Assembly (NCBI GenBank): GCA_021737645.1
Contig: JAIPDO010000020.1
Coordinates: forward strand, 1 to 60,690
Source of the DNA: Desulfarculaceae bacterium
GTDB lineage: Bacteria > Desulfobacterota > Desulfarculia > Desulfarculales > Desulfarculaceae
Length of the DNA stretch: 60,690 nt
Direction of reading: 5' to 3'
A model generated the notes under the pieces. That model saw only the letters and a list, made by a program, of their open reading frames with translations, was not told the DNA's origin and searched no databases. Positions 15,241 through 24,077 of this stretch are shown one piece after another (within the stretch, counting starts at the first letter, position 1; the number at the start of each line of letters is the position of its first letter). A program made the translations under genes and the position numbers.

Positions 15241-17132
15241 GCGCGCAATTCCCCGATAGCTTCGACGTGGTGGTGGTGGGCGCGGGCCATGCCGGGTGCG
15301 AGGCGGCCCTGGCCGCCGCCCGCCTGGGGGCCAAGTGCCTCTTGGCCACCATCAACCTGGAGCACATCGCGGCCCTGAGCTGCAACCCGGCCGTGGGCGG
15401 CCTGGCCAAGGGGCACCTGGTCAAGGAGATCGACGCCCTGGGCGGGGAGATGGGCCTCAACACCGACGCCACGGGCATCCAGTTTCGCCTGCTCAATCAG
15501 GGCAAGGGACCGGCGGTGTGGTCCAGCCGGGCCCAGGTGGACATAGACCGCTACCCCGCGCGCATGGCCAAGGTCTGCGCCGGCCAGCCCGGCCTGTGGC
15601 TTTTGGACGACGAGGTGCGGGGCCTGGTGGTGGATGGCGGCCGGGTGGCGGGCATCCGGCCGGGCCGGGGAGGGGAGATCGCGGCCAAGGCGGTGATACT
15701 CACCACCGGCACCTTCCTGCGCGGGGTGATCCACGTGGGACTCACCCAGTCTCGAGGCGGGCGCATGGGCGACCCTCCGGCCGACGCCCTGTCTCAGCAA
15801 CTCAAAGAGCTGGGTTTCAATTTGGGGCGGCTCAAGACCGGCACCACTCCCCGCCTGGACATAAAAAGCCTGGACCTGGAGGGCCTGCCCCAGCAACCTG
15901 GCGACGACAATCCGCGCATGTTCAGCTTCCTGAACACCGCTCCGGTGCTGCCCCAGCGGGTGTGCTGGCTCAGCCACACCACCGAGGCCACCCACGAGCT
16001 GATCCGCGCCAATCTGGACCAGGCCCCCATGTACGCCGGAGTCATCACCGGGGTGGGGGCACGCTACTGCCCCTCCCTGGAGGACAAGGTGGTGCGCTTC
16101 CCGGACAAGGACAGCCACCAGGTGTTCCTGGAACCCCAGGGCCTGGACTCGCCCTTGATCTATCCCAACGGCATCCCCACCAGTCTGCCCGCCGAAGTGC
16201 AGCATCTGATGGTGCGCACCTTGCCCGGTTGTGGGCGGGCGGTCATCGTGCGGCCGGGCTACGCCATCGAGTACGACTACAGCGACCCCCGCGACCTGAC
16301 CCCCTGGCTGGAGTCCAAGCACCTGGCCGGGCTATACATGGCCGGGCAGATCAACGGCACCAGCGGCTACGAAGAGGCCGGGGCCCAGGGGCTGTGGGCG
16401 GGCATCAACGCGGCCAGGGGGGCACAGGCCCGTGAGCCGGTGATCCTGAACCGCTCCCAGGCCTATCTGGGGGTGCTCATCGACGATCTGGTGACCAAGG
16501 GCACCCTGGAGCCCTACCGCATGTTCACCTCGCGGGCCGAGTTTCGCCTCACCCTGCGCGAGGACAACGCCGACCTGCGCCTGACCCCCCTGGGACGGGA
16601 GCTGGGTTTGGTGGACGATCACCGCTGGGCCGCCTTTACGGCCAAGCGGGCCCAGGTGGAGCGGGCCTTGGAACTGCTGGAGGCGGTGCGCCTGAACCCC
16701 ACCGCCGAGGTGAACGGCCGCCTGGCCGAGTTGGGCAGCGCCCCTTTGCGGCGGCCTCACGCGGCCCATGAGATTTTGCGGCGGCCGGGCATGGACCTGG
16801 CCCAGGTGGCCACTTTGCACCCGGCCCTGGCCGAGTTGGCTGCCCTGGAGCCGGCCGCCACCGAGCAGGTGCAGATCAAGGCCGCCTACGCGGGCTATGA
16901 AAAGCGCGAAAGAGAGCAGGTGGAGCGTTTCAGGGCCAAGGAGTCCCTGGCCCTGCCGCCTGATCTGGACTATCAGCTCATCGAGGGGCTGAGCCACGAG
17001 GTCAAGGAAAAGCTCAGCCGGGTGCGCCCGGCCAGCCTGGGACAAGCGGCGCGCATCAGCGGAATAACCCCGGCGGCCCTGGCCGTGTTGCAGCTCACCC
17101 TGCACCGGCGGGCCATGGCGGCTCCGGATTAA
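15237..17132 (+). CDS. mnmG: tRNA uridine-5-carboxymethylaminomethyl modification enzyme MnmG
   Basis: A 631-residue FAD enzyme that with MnmE adds the carboxymethylaminomethyl (or aminomethyl) group to U34 of tRNAs reading NNR codons. The Rossmann motif VVVGAGHAGCEAALAAARLG (12-31) is followed by SCNPAVGGLAKGHLVKEIDALGG, the strongest MnmG signature. The second signature GPRYCPSIE is present as GARYCPSLEDKVVRF, then IYPNGIPTSLP. TSGYEEAGAQG closes the FAD site, and the C-terminal helical domain (RVRPASLGQAARISGITPAAL) is complete. The TTG start overlaps the preceding stop. Confidence 0.96.
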   Translation: MSAQFPDSFDVVVVGAGHAGCEAALAAARLGAKCLLATINLEHIAALSCNPAVGGLAKGHLVKEIDALGGEMGLNTDATGIQFRLLNQGKGPAVWSSRAQVDIDRYPARMAKVCAGQPGLWLLDDEVRGLVVDGGRVAGIRPGRGGEIAAKAVILTTGTFLRGVIHVGLTQSRGGRMGDPPADALSQQLKELGFNLGRLKTGTTPRLDIKSLDLEGLPQQPGDDNPRMFSFLNTAPVLPQRVCWLSHTTEATHELIRANLDQAPMYAGVITGVGARYCPSLEDKVVRFPDKDSHQVFLEPQGLDSPLIYPNGIPTSLPAEVQHLMVRTLPGCGRAVIVRPGYAIEYDYSDPRDLTPWLESKHLAGLYMAGQINGTSGYEEAGAQGLWAGINAARGAQAREPVILNRSQAYLGVLIDDLVTKGTLEPYRMFTSRAEFRLTLREDNADLRLTPLGRELGLVDDHRWAAFTAKRAQVERALELLEAVRLNPTAEVNGRLAELGSAPLRRPHAAHEILRRPGMDLAQVATLHPALAELAALEPAATEQVQIKAAYAGYEKREREQVERFRAKESLALPPDLDYQLIEGLSHEVKEKLSRVRPASLGQAARISGITPAALAVLQLTLHRRAMAAPD

Positions 17133-17238
17133 TCCTTGCCCCCTGTTTGGCCTTGCGCTATAGTCCGGCCTTGAAAAACACCTATTATTGTGCGGTTTAG
17201 CGTCCCTCGCTCCAATTGGGGGCCGAGAGGAGAATGCT

Positions 17239-17892
17239 TTGCAGGCAAGCCAAACCAGCGAAAACCAAGCCGCCCAGAGCAATGGTTTTGGGGCCAGGGT
17301 GGCGTCCCTGGTCCCGGACATGATCAGCCCCAACCAAATTAGTTTGTTCCGCTTGGCCTGCGCCGTGGCCATGTCGGTGGTGGGCCTGTCCGGCAACTAC
17401 CTGGGCTGGGTTATCATCCTGGGCCTGGCTGCGGGCATGAGCGACCTCTTGGACGGGGCGGTGGCTCGCCATCGCGGCCAAGTCACCAAGTTGGGGGCCT
17501 TTTTGGACCCACTGGGCGACAAGATCCTGGCCCTGAGCGCGACCCTGGTGCTGTTGTACCACGGCGTGCTCACCGGCTGGGCCCTGGCCGCCATCCTGGT
17601 GGTGGAGGCCCACGCAGTGGTGATTCCCCTGCTGCACATGATGCGCCAGAGCAAACTCCACCAGCCCCTGTGGCCCGCCCCCAGGGTAAAGCCCAGCCGC
17701 CTGGGCAAGTACAAGACCTTCGGCCTGGCCTGGGGCCTGGGCTTTCAGATCATAGCCGCCTGGGCCGGTTGGCCCTGGCTGATGATAAGCGCCAAGACCT
17801 TAATGTGGATATCCATTTTGGCCGGTGTGTGGGCCAGCGCCAAATACTACCGCGATTGGTTTACCGGCTGTTTTGATGAAACCTCCGCCTAG
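17239..17892 (+). CDS. CDP-alcohol phosphatidyltransferase family protein
   Basis: A 217-residue integral membrane enzyme. The family signature D-G-x2-A-R-x8-G-x3-D-x3-D is intact as [20 protein letters not shown] followed by LGD. Several hydrophobic helices surround it. It would transfer a phosphatidyl group from CDP-diacylglycerol to an alcohol acceptor. PgsA (glycerol 3-phosphate) is the likeliest member, but the acceptor is not decided by the motif. Of the non-ATG starts, the TTG at 17239 with GAGAGGAG 6 nt upstream is the best; the frame is open back to 17188. It lies between mnmG and a 3-hydroxybutyryl-CoA dehydrogenase gene. Confidence 0.84.
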   Translation: MQASQTSENQAAQSNGFGARVASLVPDMISPNQISLFRLACAVAMSVVGLSGNYLGWVIILGLAAGMSDLLDGAVARHRGQVTKLGAFLDPLGDKILALSATLVLLYHGVLTGWALAAILVVEAHAVVIPLLHMMRQSKLHQPLWPAPRVKPSRLGKYKTFGLAWGLGFQIIAAWAGWPWLMISAKTLMWISILAGVWASAKYYRDWFTGCFDETSA

Positions 17893-17926
17893 GCTGGCGG
17901 GAAATTTAGCTAGAAAGGTGCGACAA

Positions 17927-18775
17927 GTGGCAATAAATACTATCGGCGTCATCGGTTCCGGCCAGATGGGCAACGGCATCGCCCAGGTGGCCGCCGCCGC
18001 GGGCCTTAATGTGATCATGAGCGACATCAAACAGGAGTTCTGCCAAAAGGGCGTGGACACCATAGCCGGCAGCCTGGCTCGCCTGGTCAAAAAGGAAAAA
18101 ATCACCGCCGAGGACCAGGAGGCCATCCTGGGGCGCATCAAGACCACCACCGACCTGAAGGACATGGCCGGGGCTGACATCGTGGTGGAAGCGGCCACCG
18201 AGAACGTGGACCTGAAGCTGGACATCTTCCGCCAATTGGACTCCATCTGCCCGGACAACGTGATCCTGGCCAGCAACACCAGCTCCATCAGCATCACCAA
18301 GATCGCGGGTGTGACCAAGCGGCCCGATCAGGTCATCGGCATGCACTTCATGAATCCGGTGCCCATGATGAAGCTGGTTGAGGTTATCCGTGGCTTGGCC
18401 ACCAGCGAAGAGACCTTCGAGACGGTGATGGATCTGGCCAAGTCCATGGGCAAGACCCCGGTGCCGGCCAACGACTATCCCGGTTTCGTGGCCAACCGCA
18501 TCCTGCTGCCCATGATCAACGAGGCCATCTACTGCGTGGTGGAGGGCGTGGGCAAGCCCGAGGACATCGACACCATCATGAAGCTGGGCATGGCCCACCC
18601 CATGGGCCCCTTGGCCCTGGCCGACCTCATCGGCCTGGACACCTGCCTGGCCATCATGGAGGTGCTGTACCGGGACCTTAGCGACAGCAAGTATCGCCCC
18701 TGCCCGTTGCTCAGGAAATACGTGGACCAGGGCTGGTTGGGGCGTAAGACCGGCCGCGGCTTCTACGTCTACTAG
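17927..18775 (+). CDS. 3-hydroxybutyryl-CoA dehydrogenase
   Basis: A 282-residue NAD(P)-dependent 3-hydroxyacyl-CoA dehydrogenase. The N-terminal Rossmann motif is [15 protein letters not shown] (6-20), the catalytic serine/asparagine loop is [13 protein letters not shown], and the catalytic His lies in [15 protein letters not shown]. The C-terminal helical domain contains [18 protein letters not shown] and ends with [11 protein letters not shown], the normal terminus of the short form. It acts in butyrate-type or fatty-acid metabolism. The open frame extends upstream, but the GTG at 17927 with AAAGG upstream begins exactly at the Rossmann strand. Confidence 0.92.
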   Translation: MAINTIGVIGSGQMGNGIAQVAAAAGLNVIMSDIKQEFCQKGVDTIAGSLARLVKKEKITAEDQEAILGRIKTTTDLKDMAGADIVVEAATENVDLKLDIFRQLDSICPDNVILASNTSSISITKIAGVTKRPDQVIGMHFMNPVPMMKLVEVIRGLATSEETFETVMDLAKSMGKTPVPANDYPGFVANRILLPMINEAIYCVVEGVGKPEDIDTIMKLGMAHPMGPLALADLIGLDTCLAIMEVLYRDLSDSKYRPCPLLRKYVDQGWLGRKTGRGFYVY

Positions 18776-18783
18776 GCCTTGAA

Positions 18784-18823
18784 CCACCGGGCCGCCCGCC
18801 ATTCCCGGCGGACGGCCCGGTGG
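18784..18823. terminator. Long hairpin after the 3-hydroxybutyryl-CoA dehydrogenase gene
   Basis: CCACCGGGCCG (18784-18794) pairs with CGGCCCGGTGG (18813-18823), extended inward by CCGCC/GGCGG after one mismatch. It sits 8 nt past the stop codon. There is no T-run, so it may be an mRNA-end stabiliser or a non-canonical terminator. Confidence 0.55.
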
Positions 18824-19087
18824 ACCCCGGCGGGGAGGCGGGCCCGGCAACGTCCACTCGGCACATGGGGCCTTGAATATCACCGAACCTAAGACTTACG
18901 ATGCCCTAAACCGGCTAGGAACTGATTTGCCCAGGAATCATGAGGGGTAAATCAGAATGGGCGATAGGTCAATGACACCGCAGACCCCGCCGACTGGGTT
19001 CATGACATGCGCCAGATGGCGTCCGGTTAACACTTGGGATTAGTGTATACAACAACGTTTGCCAAACATAACCAGCGGGGGACAGAA
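18824..19087. other. Gene-free leader of the PAS gene, with an 11-bp inverted repeat
   Basis: No convincing ORF lies in this stretch. The clearest structure is CTGATTTGCCC (18922-18932) paired with GGGTAAATCAG (18945-18955), 11 bp with one G-T pair and a 12-nt loop, about 130 nt before the PAS start. The rest is less GC-rich than its neighbours, with no recognisable promoter of good quality. Confidence 0.5.
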
Positions 19088-19672
19088 ATGGCCGAGCTTG
19101 TCCTTAACTTCACGGAGTATCGTCTATTAGTGGAACAAGCCCCTATCCTGATCTGGAGGGCCAACACCTCAAGCGAATGTGATTATTTCAACCAACGCTG
19201 GCTGGAATTCACTGGGCGCACCATGGAACAGGAGGCCGGCAACGGCTGGACCGAGGGAGTGCATCCCGATGATTTTCAGAACTGCCTGAGCATTTATTTG
19301 GACCACTTCGCCCAACGCAAACCCTTTGAGATGACCTACCGCCTGCGCCGTCATGACGGGGTCTTTCGTTGGATCTTCGACCGAGGCGTGCCCTTTGACG
19401 ACGATCAGGGCAACTTCGCCGGCTACATTGGCTCCTGTCACGACGTCACCGAGAGCCTTCAGGCCCAGGAGGCCCTGAAGGCGGCGCGAGAGAGGGAGTT
19501 GCAGGAACTGCGGGGGCTGCTGTCCATCTGCAGCCACTGCAAGCGCATCCGTAACGACCAAGGTGACTGGGAGCAACTGGAATCCTATATCAGTCACCAC
19601 TCCCGGGCCGATTTCAGCCACGGCCTGTGCCCGGAATGTCTGCGGAAGCACTACGCCGAACTCGACCTGTGA
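19088..19672 (+). CDS. PAS domain protein with C-terminal CxxC zinc-like tail
   Basis: A 194-residue soluble sensor protein. Residues about 8-130 form one PAS/PAC domain: ILIWRANTSSECDYFNQRWLEFTG (14-37), WTEGVHPDDF, then FRWIFDRGVPFDDDQGNFAGYIG. A short coiled linker (SLQAQEALKAARERELQELRGL) leads to a tail, ICSHCKRIRNDQGDWEQLE then GLCPECLRKHY. This tail is common at the end of deltaproteobacterial PAS or response-regulator proteins and carries two CxxC pairs. There is no kinase, GGDEF or DNA-binding output, so it may signal through protein contact. The ATG at 19088 has GGGGGACA upstream; an earlier in-frame codon at 19034 is less likely. Confidence 0.83.
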   Translation: MAELVLNFTEYRLLVEQAPILIWRANTSSECDYFNQRWLEFTGRTMEQEAGNGWTEGVHPDDFQNCLSIYLDHFAQRKPFEMTYRLRRHDGVFRWIFDRGVPFDDDQGNFAGYIGSCHDVTESLQAQEALKAARERELQELRGLLSICSHCKRIRNDQGDWEQLESYISHHSRADFSHGLCPECLRKHYAELDL

Positions 19673-19939
19673 TGGCACCGCCCCAGGCTATTTAGACTAA
19701 CTTGGGGCAGGCTTACCGTATTTCTTTGGCACATCTTGGAATTACATCCATCATGTGCTGAAACACTATGGCTGCACGGCTCCGGACAAGCCGATAAACC
19801 ACGGCGTTTTCTCTCTGATCTGCACGCCTTCTTTGTAATATTTGTGGTTTTTGGCGCGAGTATATACTTTGTAACAATCAGCATTCGCATGTTCTTCCTG
19901 GCCGCCCGGGTGTTGGTAGGAAGCACCCTGCCCCAGGCG
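19673..19939. other. Gene-free stretch between the PAS gene and the hisH promoter
   Basis: No supported gene. A hairpin GCCCCAG / TTGGGGC (19680-19686 with 19702-19708) just after the PAS stop may act as its transcript end, although no T-run follows. The middle is AT-rich. A 70-codon frame at 19736-19948 lacks a ribosome-binding site and family features and was not accepted. Confidence 0.5.
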
Positions 19940-19968
19940 CTGACCTAGGGCTGGGGGTGTGTTATATT
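19940..19968 (+). promoter_or_regulatory. Candidate promoter of the hisH operon
   Basis: -35 CTGACC (19940-19945) and -10 TATATT (19963-19968) are separated by 17 bp, matching consensus at 4/6 and 5/6. Transcription would start near 19975, about 45 nt before the hisH start. Confidence 0.6.
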
Positions 19969-20020
19969 CCTTAAGCCGAGCCGGGCGCTTTGGTTCCGGC
20001 AAGCCAAAAGGAGAACACCC

Positions 20021-20668
20021 TTGATTGCCATCATCGACTATGACGCGGGCAACCTCACCAGCGTGGAGCGCGCCCTGCGCTCCCTGGGGGCGGACTGCGC
20101 CATCAGCCGGGACCCTGAGTTCATCGCCCAGGCCGCGCGGGTCATTCTGCCGGGCGTGGGCCGGGCCGGGGCGGGCATGGCCAGCCTGCGCCGTTTGGGC
20201 CTGGACCGGGTTCTGGCCGACACCGTGGCCCAGGGCAAGCCCTTCCTGGGTATCTGCTTCGGCACCCAGATCATCTTCGACTACAGCGAGGAAGACCTCA
20301 CCGACTGCCTGGGCCTGATGCCCGGCAAGGTGGTGCGCTTCCCGGTGGAGCACCGCGACCAAGCGGGCGAGCCTCTCAAGGTGCCCCACATGGGCTGGAA
20401 CGGGGTGGACTGGAAAATCAACCACCCGGTGTTCGCGGACATCCCCGACGAGGCGGAGTTCTACTTCGTGCACTCTTATTACCTGCAACCGGCAAGCGAA
20501 GATTCGGTGGTCGGGACCACGGATTACGGCTTCCCCTTTGTGTCGGCCGTGGCCAAAGGCTCCCTGGTGGCGGTGCAGTTCCACCCCGAAAAGTCGGGGC
20601 GGCCCGGCCTGAAGCTCCTCGAGAATTTTTTGGCTTGGGACGGCAAGGAGGGTGGCGATGCTCTCTAA
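20021..20668 (+). CDS. hisH: Imidazole glycerol phosphate synthase glutaminase subunit HisH
   Basis: A 215-residue class I glutamine amidotransferase that supplies ammonia to HisF in histidine and AICAR synthesis. The N-terminus [18 protein letters not shown] is diagnostic. The catalytic Cys79 is in FLGICFGTQ, a variant of the usual GICLGMQ, and the His-Glu pair is in [11 protein letters not shown] near 190. HMGWNGVDW matches the interface loop. The TTG start is supported by AAGGAG at 7-nt spacing. The 3' end overlaps hisF by 11 bp. No other his gene is in the window. Confidence 0.93.
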   Translation: MIAIIDYDAGNLTSVERALRSLGADCAISRDPEFIAQAARVILPGVGRAGAGMASLRRLGLDRVLADTVAQGKPFLGICFGTQIIFDYSEEDLTDCLGLMPGKVVRFPVEHRDQAGEPLKVPHMGWNGVDWKINHPVFADIPDEAEFYFVHSYYLQPASEDSVVGTTDYGFPFVSAVAKGSLVAVQFHPEKSGRPGLKLLENFLAWDGKEGGDAL

Positions 20669-21437
20669 GCGGATAATCCCCTGCCTGGACGTGCGCGACG
20701 GCAAGCTCACCAAAGGCATCAAGTTCAAGGGCAACGTGGACATCGGCGACCCGGTGGACATGGCCGAGTTCTACTACCGCGAGGGCGCCGACGAACTGGT
20801 ATTCTACGACATCACCGCCAGCCACGAGGCCAGGGATATCATGCTGGAGGTGGTGCGCCGGGTGGCCGAGCGCATCTTTATCCCCTTCTCGGTGGGCGGT
20901 GGCCTGCGCACCGTGGAGGACATGCGAGCGGTGCTCATGGCTGGGGCCGAAAAGGTCAGCGTGAACTCCTCGGCGGTCACCAACCCCCAGATCATCGCCG
21001 ACGGGTCCCGCCAGTTCGGGGCTCAGTGCGTGGTCCTGGGCATGGATGTGCTCAAGGTGCCGGTGAGCGAGAAGATTCCCAGCGGCTACGAGATGGTCAT
21101 CCACGGCGGGCGCAAGCACATGGGCATCGACGCCCTGTGGTGGGCCCAGGAGGCCGAGCGCCTGGGCGCGGGCGAGATATGCCTCAACAGCATTGACGCC
21201 GACGGCACCCAGCAGGGCTATGAGATGGACCTCACCGCCCTGATCAGCAGCCACGTTTCCATTCCGGTGATCGCCTCGGGCGGTGCGGGCGAGCCCCAGC
21301 ACCTAGCCGACGTGCTCACCGGGGGCAAGGCCGACGCCGCCCTCATCGCTTCCATGACCCACTACGGCCACTACAGCGTGGCCGACATCAAGGACTACTT
21401 GTCCGAACGGGGCATCAAGGTCCGCAAATACTGGTAG
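20658..21437 (+). CDS. hisF: Imidazole glycerol phosphate synthase cyclase subunit HisF
   Basis: A 259-residue (beta-alpha)8 barrel that uses ammonia from HisH to close the imidazole ring, yielding imidazole glycerol phosphate and AICAR. The catalytic Asp11 lies in [11 protein letters not shown], and the second acid is in LNSIDADGT. Phosphate-binding loops are [12 protein letters not shown] and [15 protein letters not shown]. The ATG at 20658 has AAGGAGG at 6-nt spacing, which favours it over the GTG 6 nt earlier. It overlaps hisH and is followed 9 nt later by the beta-helix gene. Confidence 0.95.
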   Translation: MLSKRIIPCLDVRDGKLTKGIKFKGNVDIGDPVDMAEFYYREGADELVFYDITASHEARDIMLEVVRRVAERIFIPFSVGGGLRTVEDMRAVLMAGAEKVSVNSSAVTNPQIIADGSRQFGAQCVVLGMDVLKVPVSEKIPSGYEMVIHGGRKHMGIDALWWAQEAERLGAGEICLNSIDADGTQQGYEMDLTALISSHVSIPVIASGGAGEPQHLADVLTGGKADAALIASMTHYGHYSVADIKDYLSERGIKVRKYW

Positions 21438-21446
21438 GGAGAAGTC

Positions 21447-22250
21447 ATGGTATCCCCGGCAGACCTGTTCGATCTGGAAGAGGCCACCTTCAAGGAACTT
21501 TTCAAAGGAGTGGACCTGGCCTGGGATGCCCTGGACCGAATCAAGGATTACGCCGCCAACCTGGTGGACTACGCCGGGCATACCGGGGCCTTGTTGCGCG
21601 GGGGCGGCGAGGTGCTGCCGCGCACCGTGGTGCTGCACCGGGGCCGGGTGTTCGACTGCGACTTTAAACTGCTGGGCGGCGACCCCACCAAGGGCGAGAT
21701 GCGGATTTTCTTGAACGGCCAGGAGGTGACCGACGCGGCCCTGGTCTACGCCGGAGCCATCTTCCTGGACGATCAGGTGCACATCGCCCCCGGCGCGGTG
21801 GTGGAGCCCGGCGCTTTGCTAAAAGGGCCCACCTACATCGGGCCGGGCAGCGAGGTGCGCCAGGGAGCCTATCTGCGGGGCGGCTGCCTGGTGGGAGTGG
21901 GCTGCGTGGTGGGTCACACCACGGAGATGAAAAACTCCATCATGATGGACGGGGCCAAGGCGGGGCACTTCGCCTATCTGGGTGACTCCATTTTGGGCCG
22001 GGAAGTTAACCTGGGCGCGGGCACCAAGCTGGCCAACCTGAAGATCGTGGAGCGGCCCTATCATCTCAAGGCGGGCGGCTCCACCTACCACGTGGCCCGG
22101 CGCAAGTTCGGGGCCATCCTGGGCGATGGCGTTCAGACCGGCTGCAACTCCGTGACCAATCCGGGCACGGTGCTGGGCCGGGGTTCTCTGGTGGCCCCCT
22201 GCACCAGCGTGGCCGGCGGCTATTACAAGCCCAAGAGCGTTATTCGCTGA
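21447..22250 (+). CDS. Left-handed beta-helix (hexapeptide repeat) protein, GlmU-C-terminus like
   Basis: A 267-residue protein. Residues 1-85 are a mixed N-terminal segment without a recognised catalytic motif. From about 100 onward hexapeptide repeats build a left-handed beta-helix (VHIAPGAVVEPGALLKGPTY, YIGPGSEVRQGAYLRGG, then NLGAGTKLANLK and GDGVQTGCNSVTNPGTVLG). Related proteins are often annotated as nucleotidyltransferases because of the GlmU-like helix. No nucleotidyltransferase signature (GxGTRxxP) is present, so an acyltransferase or binding role is more plausible. It lies between hisF and the mannosyltransferase-like gene in one run of plus-strand genes. Confidence 0.8.
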   Translation: MVSPADLFDLEEATFKELFKGVDLAWDALDRIKDYAANLVDYAGHTGALLRGGGEVLPRTVVLHRGRVFDCDFKLLGGDPTKGEMRIFLNGQEVTDAALVYAGAIFLDDQVHIAPGAVVEPGALLKGPTYIGPGSEVRQGAYLRGGCLVGVGCVVGHTTEMKNSIMMDGAKAGHFAYLGDSILGREVNLGAGTKLANLKIVERPYHLKAGGSTYHVARRKFGAILGDGVQTGCNSVTNPGTVLGRGSLVAPCTSVAGGYYKPKSVIR

Positions 22251-22253
22251 CCT

Positions 22254-23390
22254 GTGGCAGACGACCTGATAGTTCAAGACGTGGGCGCTGGCGGCCCGCG
22301 TCTTTTGTTTGTGGAGCCTTACCTCACCGCCTCCCACGCCGCCTTTGCCCAGGGCCTTATGAAACACGTGCCAGCCCGCTGGAGCTTGCTGGGCCTACCC
22401 GGACGCCATTGGCGCTGGCGGCTGCGGGGGGCTGCGGCCTTTTTGGCCGACCAAGCGTCCGATATGTTGGCCCAGCCCTGGGACGCCCTGGTGTGCTCGG
22501 ACATGCTGGGCCTGGCCGAGTTCAGGGGCCTGGTCCCCGGCCTGGCCACGGTGCCCGCCCTGGTGGTGTTCCACGAAAACCAGCTGGCCTACCCCGCCCA
22601 GGGTAAAGCCGATCAGCGCCAGCAGGAGCGCGACCTGTACCTGGCCTTCAGCAACCTGACCAGCGCCCAGGCCGCCAAGCGCGTGGTGTTCAACTCGGGC
22701 TTTCATCGGGATCAGTTTTTGGGCGCGGCCCGCGAGTTGCTGGGCCGGTTGCCGGACATGCGCCCCACGGGGCTGGCCGAGGCCATAGCGGCTAACAGCA
22801 GCGCCCTGTGCATGCCCATCGACCCTAGCGAGGCGGTGGGCCTAAACCGCGAGTCCCGGGAAGGGCCGTTGCGCATCTTGTGGAACCACCGCTGGGCCCA
22901 GGACAAGGCCCCCGAGCAATTCTTCGCCGCCTTGGAAGCCCTGGCCGCTCAGGGCCTGGAGTTCCAGGTGGCGGTGCTGGGGCCGTCCCCGGCCAAGCCA
23001 CCGGCCGTGTTTGCCGCCGCCCGCGAGGCCCTGGGGAAACACCTTGTGCAATGGGGCCACGCGGATGACCGGGCCGGGTATTGGGAATGGCTTTTTTGGG
23101 CCGATGTGGTGGTTTCCACCGCGCTTCAGGAGTATTTTGGAATCAGCGTGGCCGAGGCGGTGTGGGCGGGTTGCCGCCCCCTGGTGCCCGATGCCCTGGT
23201 GTACCCGGAGCTTTACCCCGCCCAGTTCCGCTACCCATCGGGAGAGCTGACTCCGGCCTTGCTGGAATTGGCCCGGAGGCCCAACTCGGCCCGGCAACAA
23301 GACTACCGGCCCCTGGCCCAAAACTTCACCTGGCAGTCCCAGGCCCCGGCCTGGCAAAAGATGATTGCCCAAACCATGAAAGATGCCTGA
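22254..23390 (+). CDS. GT4-like glycosyltransferase, tRNA-queuosine mannosyltransferase (GTDC1/DUF3524) homologue
   Basis: A 378-residue glycosyltransferase. The N-terminal half has the marks of the DUF3524/GTDC1 family: LLFVEPYLTASHAAFAQGL (17-35), VCSDMLGLAEF (80-90), VVFHENQLAYP (104-114) and AAKRVVFNSGFHRDQFL (140-156). The GT4-type C-terminal half has ILWNHRWAQDKAPEQFF near 208-224 and YFGISVAEAVWAGCRPLVP. The vertebrate member mannosylates queuosine in tRNA-Asp, so a role in glycosylating Q or a precursor in bacterial tRNA is a reasonable inference; it is not shown here. No queuosine genes are in the window, though mnmG is 5 kb away. The GTG start follows the previous stop by 3 nt and has a weak ribosome-binding site. 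Confidence 0.8.
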   Translation: MADDLIVQDVGAGGPRLLFVEPYLTASHAAFAQGLMKHVPARWSLLGLPGRHWRWRLRGAAAFLADQASDMLAQPWDALVCSDMLGLAEFRGLVPGLATVPALVVFHENQLAYPAQGKADQRQQERDLYLAFSNLTSAQAAKRVVFNSGFHRDQFLGAARELLGRLPDMRPTGLAEAIAANSSALCMPIDPSEAVGLNRESREGPLRILWNHRWAQDKAPEQFFAALEALAAQGLEFQVAVLGPSPAKPPAVFAAAREALGKHLVQWGHADDRAGYWEWLFWADVVVSTALQEYFGISVAEAVWAGCRPLVPDALVYPELYPAQFRYPSGELTPALLELARRPNSARQQDYRPLAQNFTWQSQAPAWQKMIAQTMKDA

Positions 23391-23392
23391 CC

Positions 23393-23863
23393 ATGCAGCG
23401 GCCCTTACGCAAGACCGACAAGCAGATCAACGAACTGGCCCAAGCCATCCTGGAGCGGAACAACATCCTTTGCCTGGCCATGTGCCAAGACGGCCAACCC
23501 TACGTGGTGCCCATGAACTATGGCTGCCTAAACGGCAAGGTCTACATGCACACCGGCCCCAAGGGTCTGAAGATGGAGATTTTGGCGGGCAACCCCAAGG
23601 TGAGCTTCACGGTCATGGAGTCGGTGGAGTTGATGAGCGGGCCCAATCCCTGCAAGTGGGACACCCGCTACCGCAGCGTGGTGGGCTTGGGCAAAGCCTC
23701 CCTGGTTGAGGACCTGGAGGCCAAGGCCGCCGGGCTGGCGGCCATCGCCCGCCAATGCGGCTACGACGGCGACATGAACTTCCCCCCGGAAAAGGTCAAG
23801 GGCCTGGCCGTGATCTGCATCGAGATCGAGCATCTCAGCGGCAAGAAGAACCAGATAGACTAA
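23393..23863 (+). CDS. Pyridoxamine 5'-phosphate oxidase-like FMN-binding protein
   Basis: A 156-residue split-barrel protein of the PNPOx-like/NimA group. The N-terminal MQRPLRKTDKQINELAQAIL leads into NNILCLAMCQDGQPYVVPMNYG and VYMHTGPKGLKMEIL, the FMN-binding core. Then come VSFTVMESVEL and YRSVVGLGKASLVED. Relatives include NimA-type reductases and small flavin or heme proteins, and the substrate is unknown. The ATG at 23393 is 2 nt after the stop of the glycosyltransferase gene. A long open frame upstream is only a shadow of that gene. It is the last gene before the repeat and terminator. Confidence 0.86.
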   Translation: MQRPLRKTDKQINELAQAILERNNILCLAMCQDGQPYVVPMNYGCLNGKVYMHTGPKGLKMEILAGNPKVSFTVMESVELMSGPNPCKWDTRYRSVVGLGKASLVEDLEAKAAGLAAIARQCGYDGDMNFPPEKVKGLAVICIEIEHLSGKKNQID

Positions 23864-23869
23864 GCGGCT

Positions 23870-23990
23870 TCGCCAGACGCCCGTGGGCTGTGTTGCCGGC
23901 AGCACTCAGACCTCGCTGTGGGTCCTCCTACAGCTCCGGTCTTCGCTTGCCGGACGCGCCTAGCCCATGGCCCCCTGGCTGTGCCGGTTG
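23870..23990 (+). repeat. Dispersed hairpin repeat, copy B
   Basis: Non-coding element in the 3' flank of the PNPOx-like gene. It can be aligned by eye over about 115 bp with 4706-4825. Shared blocks include CCAGAC near the left end, CACTC, CCTCG, GTGGG, a TTCGC block and CTGGCTGTGCCG at the right end (23975-23986). The inner hairpin is GCTGTGGG (23915-23922) / CCTACAGC (23927-23934) with loop TCCT. Bases in the stem differ from copy A but remain paired. Confidence 0.7.
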
Positions 23991-24048
23991 CCGTCAGCCG
24001 GTGCGCGGCATTTGCTCGGATCTTTCGATATCGTATAAGCTGACAACT

Positions 24049-24075
24049 CCCGGGCCGCAATGCCCGGGATTTTTT
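24049..24075 (+). terminator. Rho-independent terminator of the hisH-to-PNPOx run
   Basis: CCCGGGC (24049-24055) pairs with GCCCGGG (24062-24068), and six T follow at 24070-24075. It lies between the convergent PNPOx-like and RNB genes and reads on the plus strand. Confidence 0.85.
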
Positions 24076-24077
24076 GC

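Noticed and set aside
19736..19948. 70-codon plus-strand frame between the PAS gene and hisH
   Set aside because: No ribosome-binding site, no family resemblance and an AT-rich composition that gives the hydrophobic residues by chance; it also runs into the hisH promoter.
23081..23392. N-terminal extension of the PNPOx-like protein
   Set aside because: The extension lies in another frame of the mannosyltransferase-like gene; the ATG at 23393 follows that gene's stop by 2 nt and begins the family domain.
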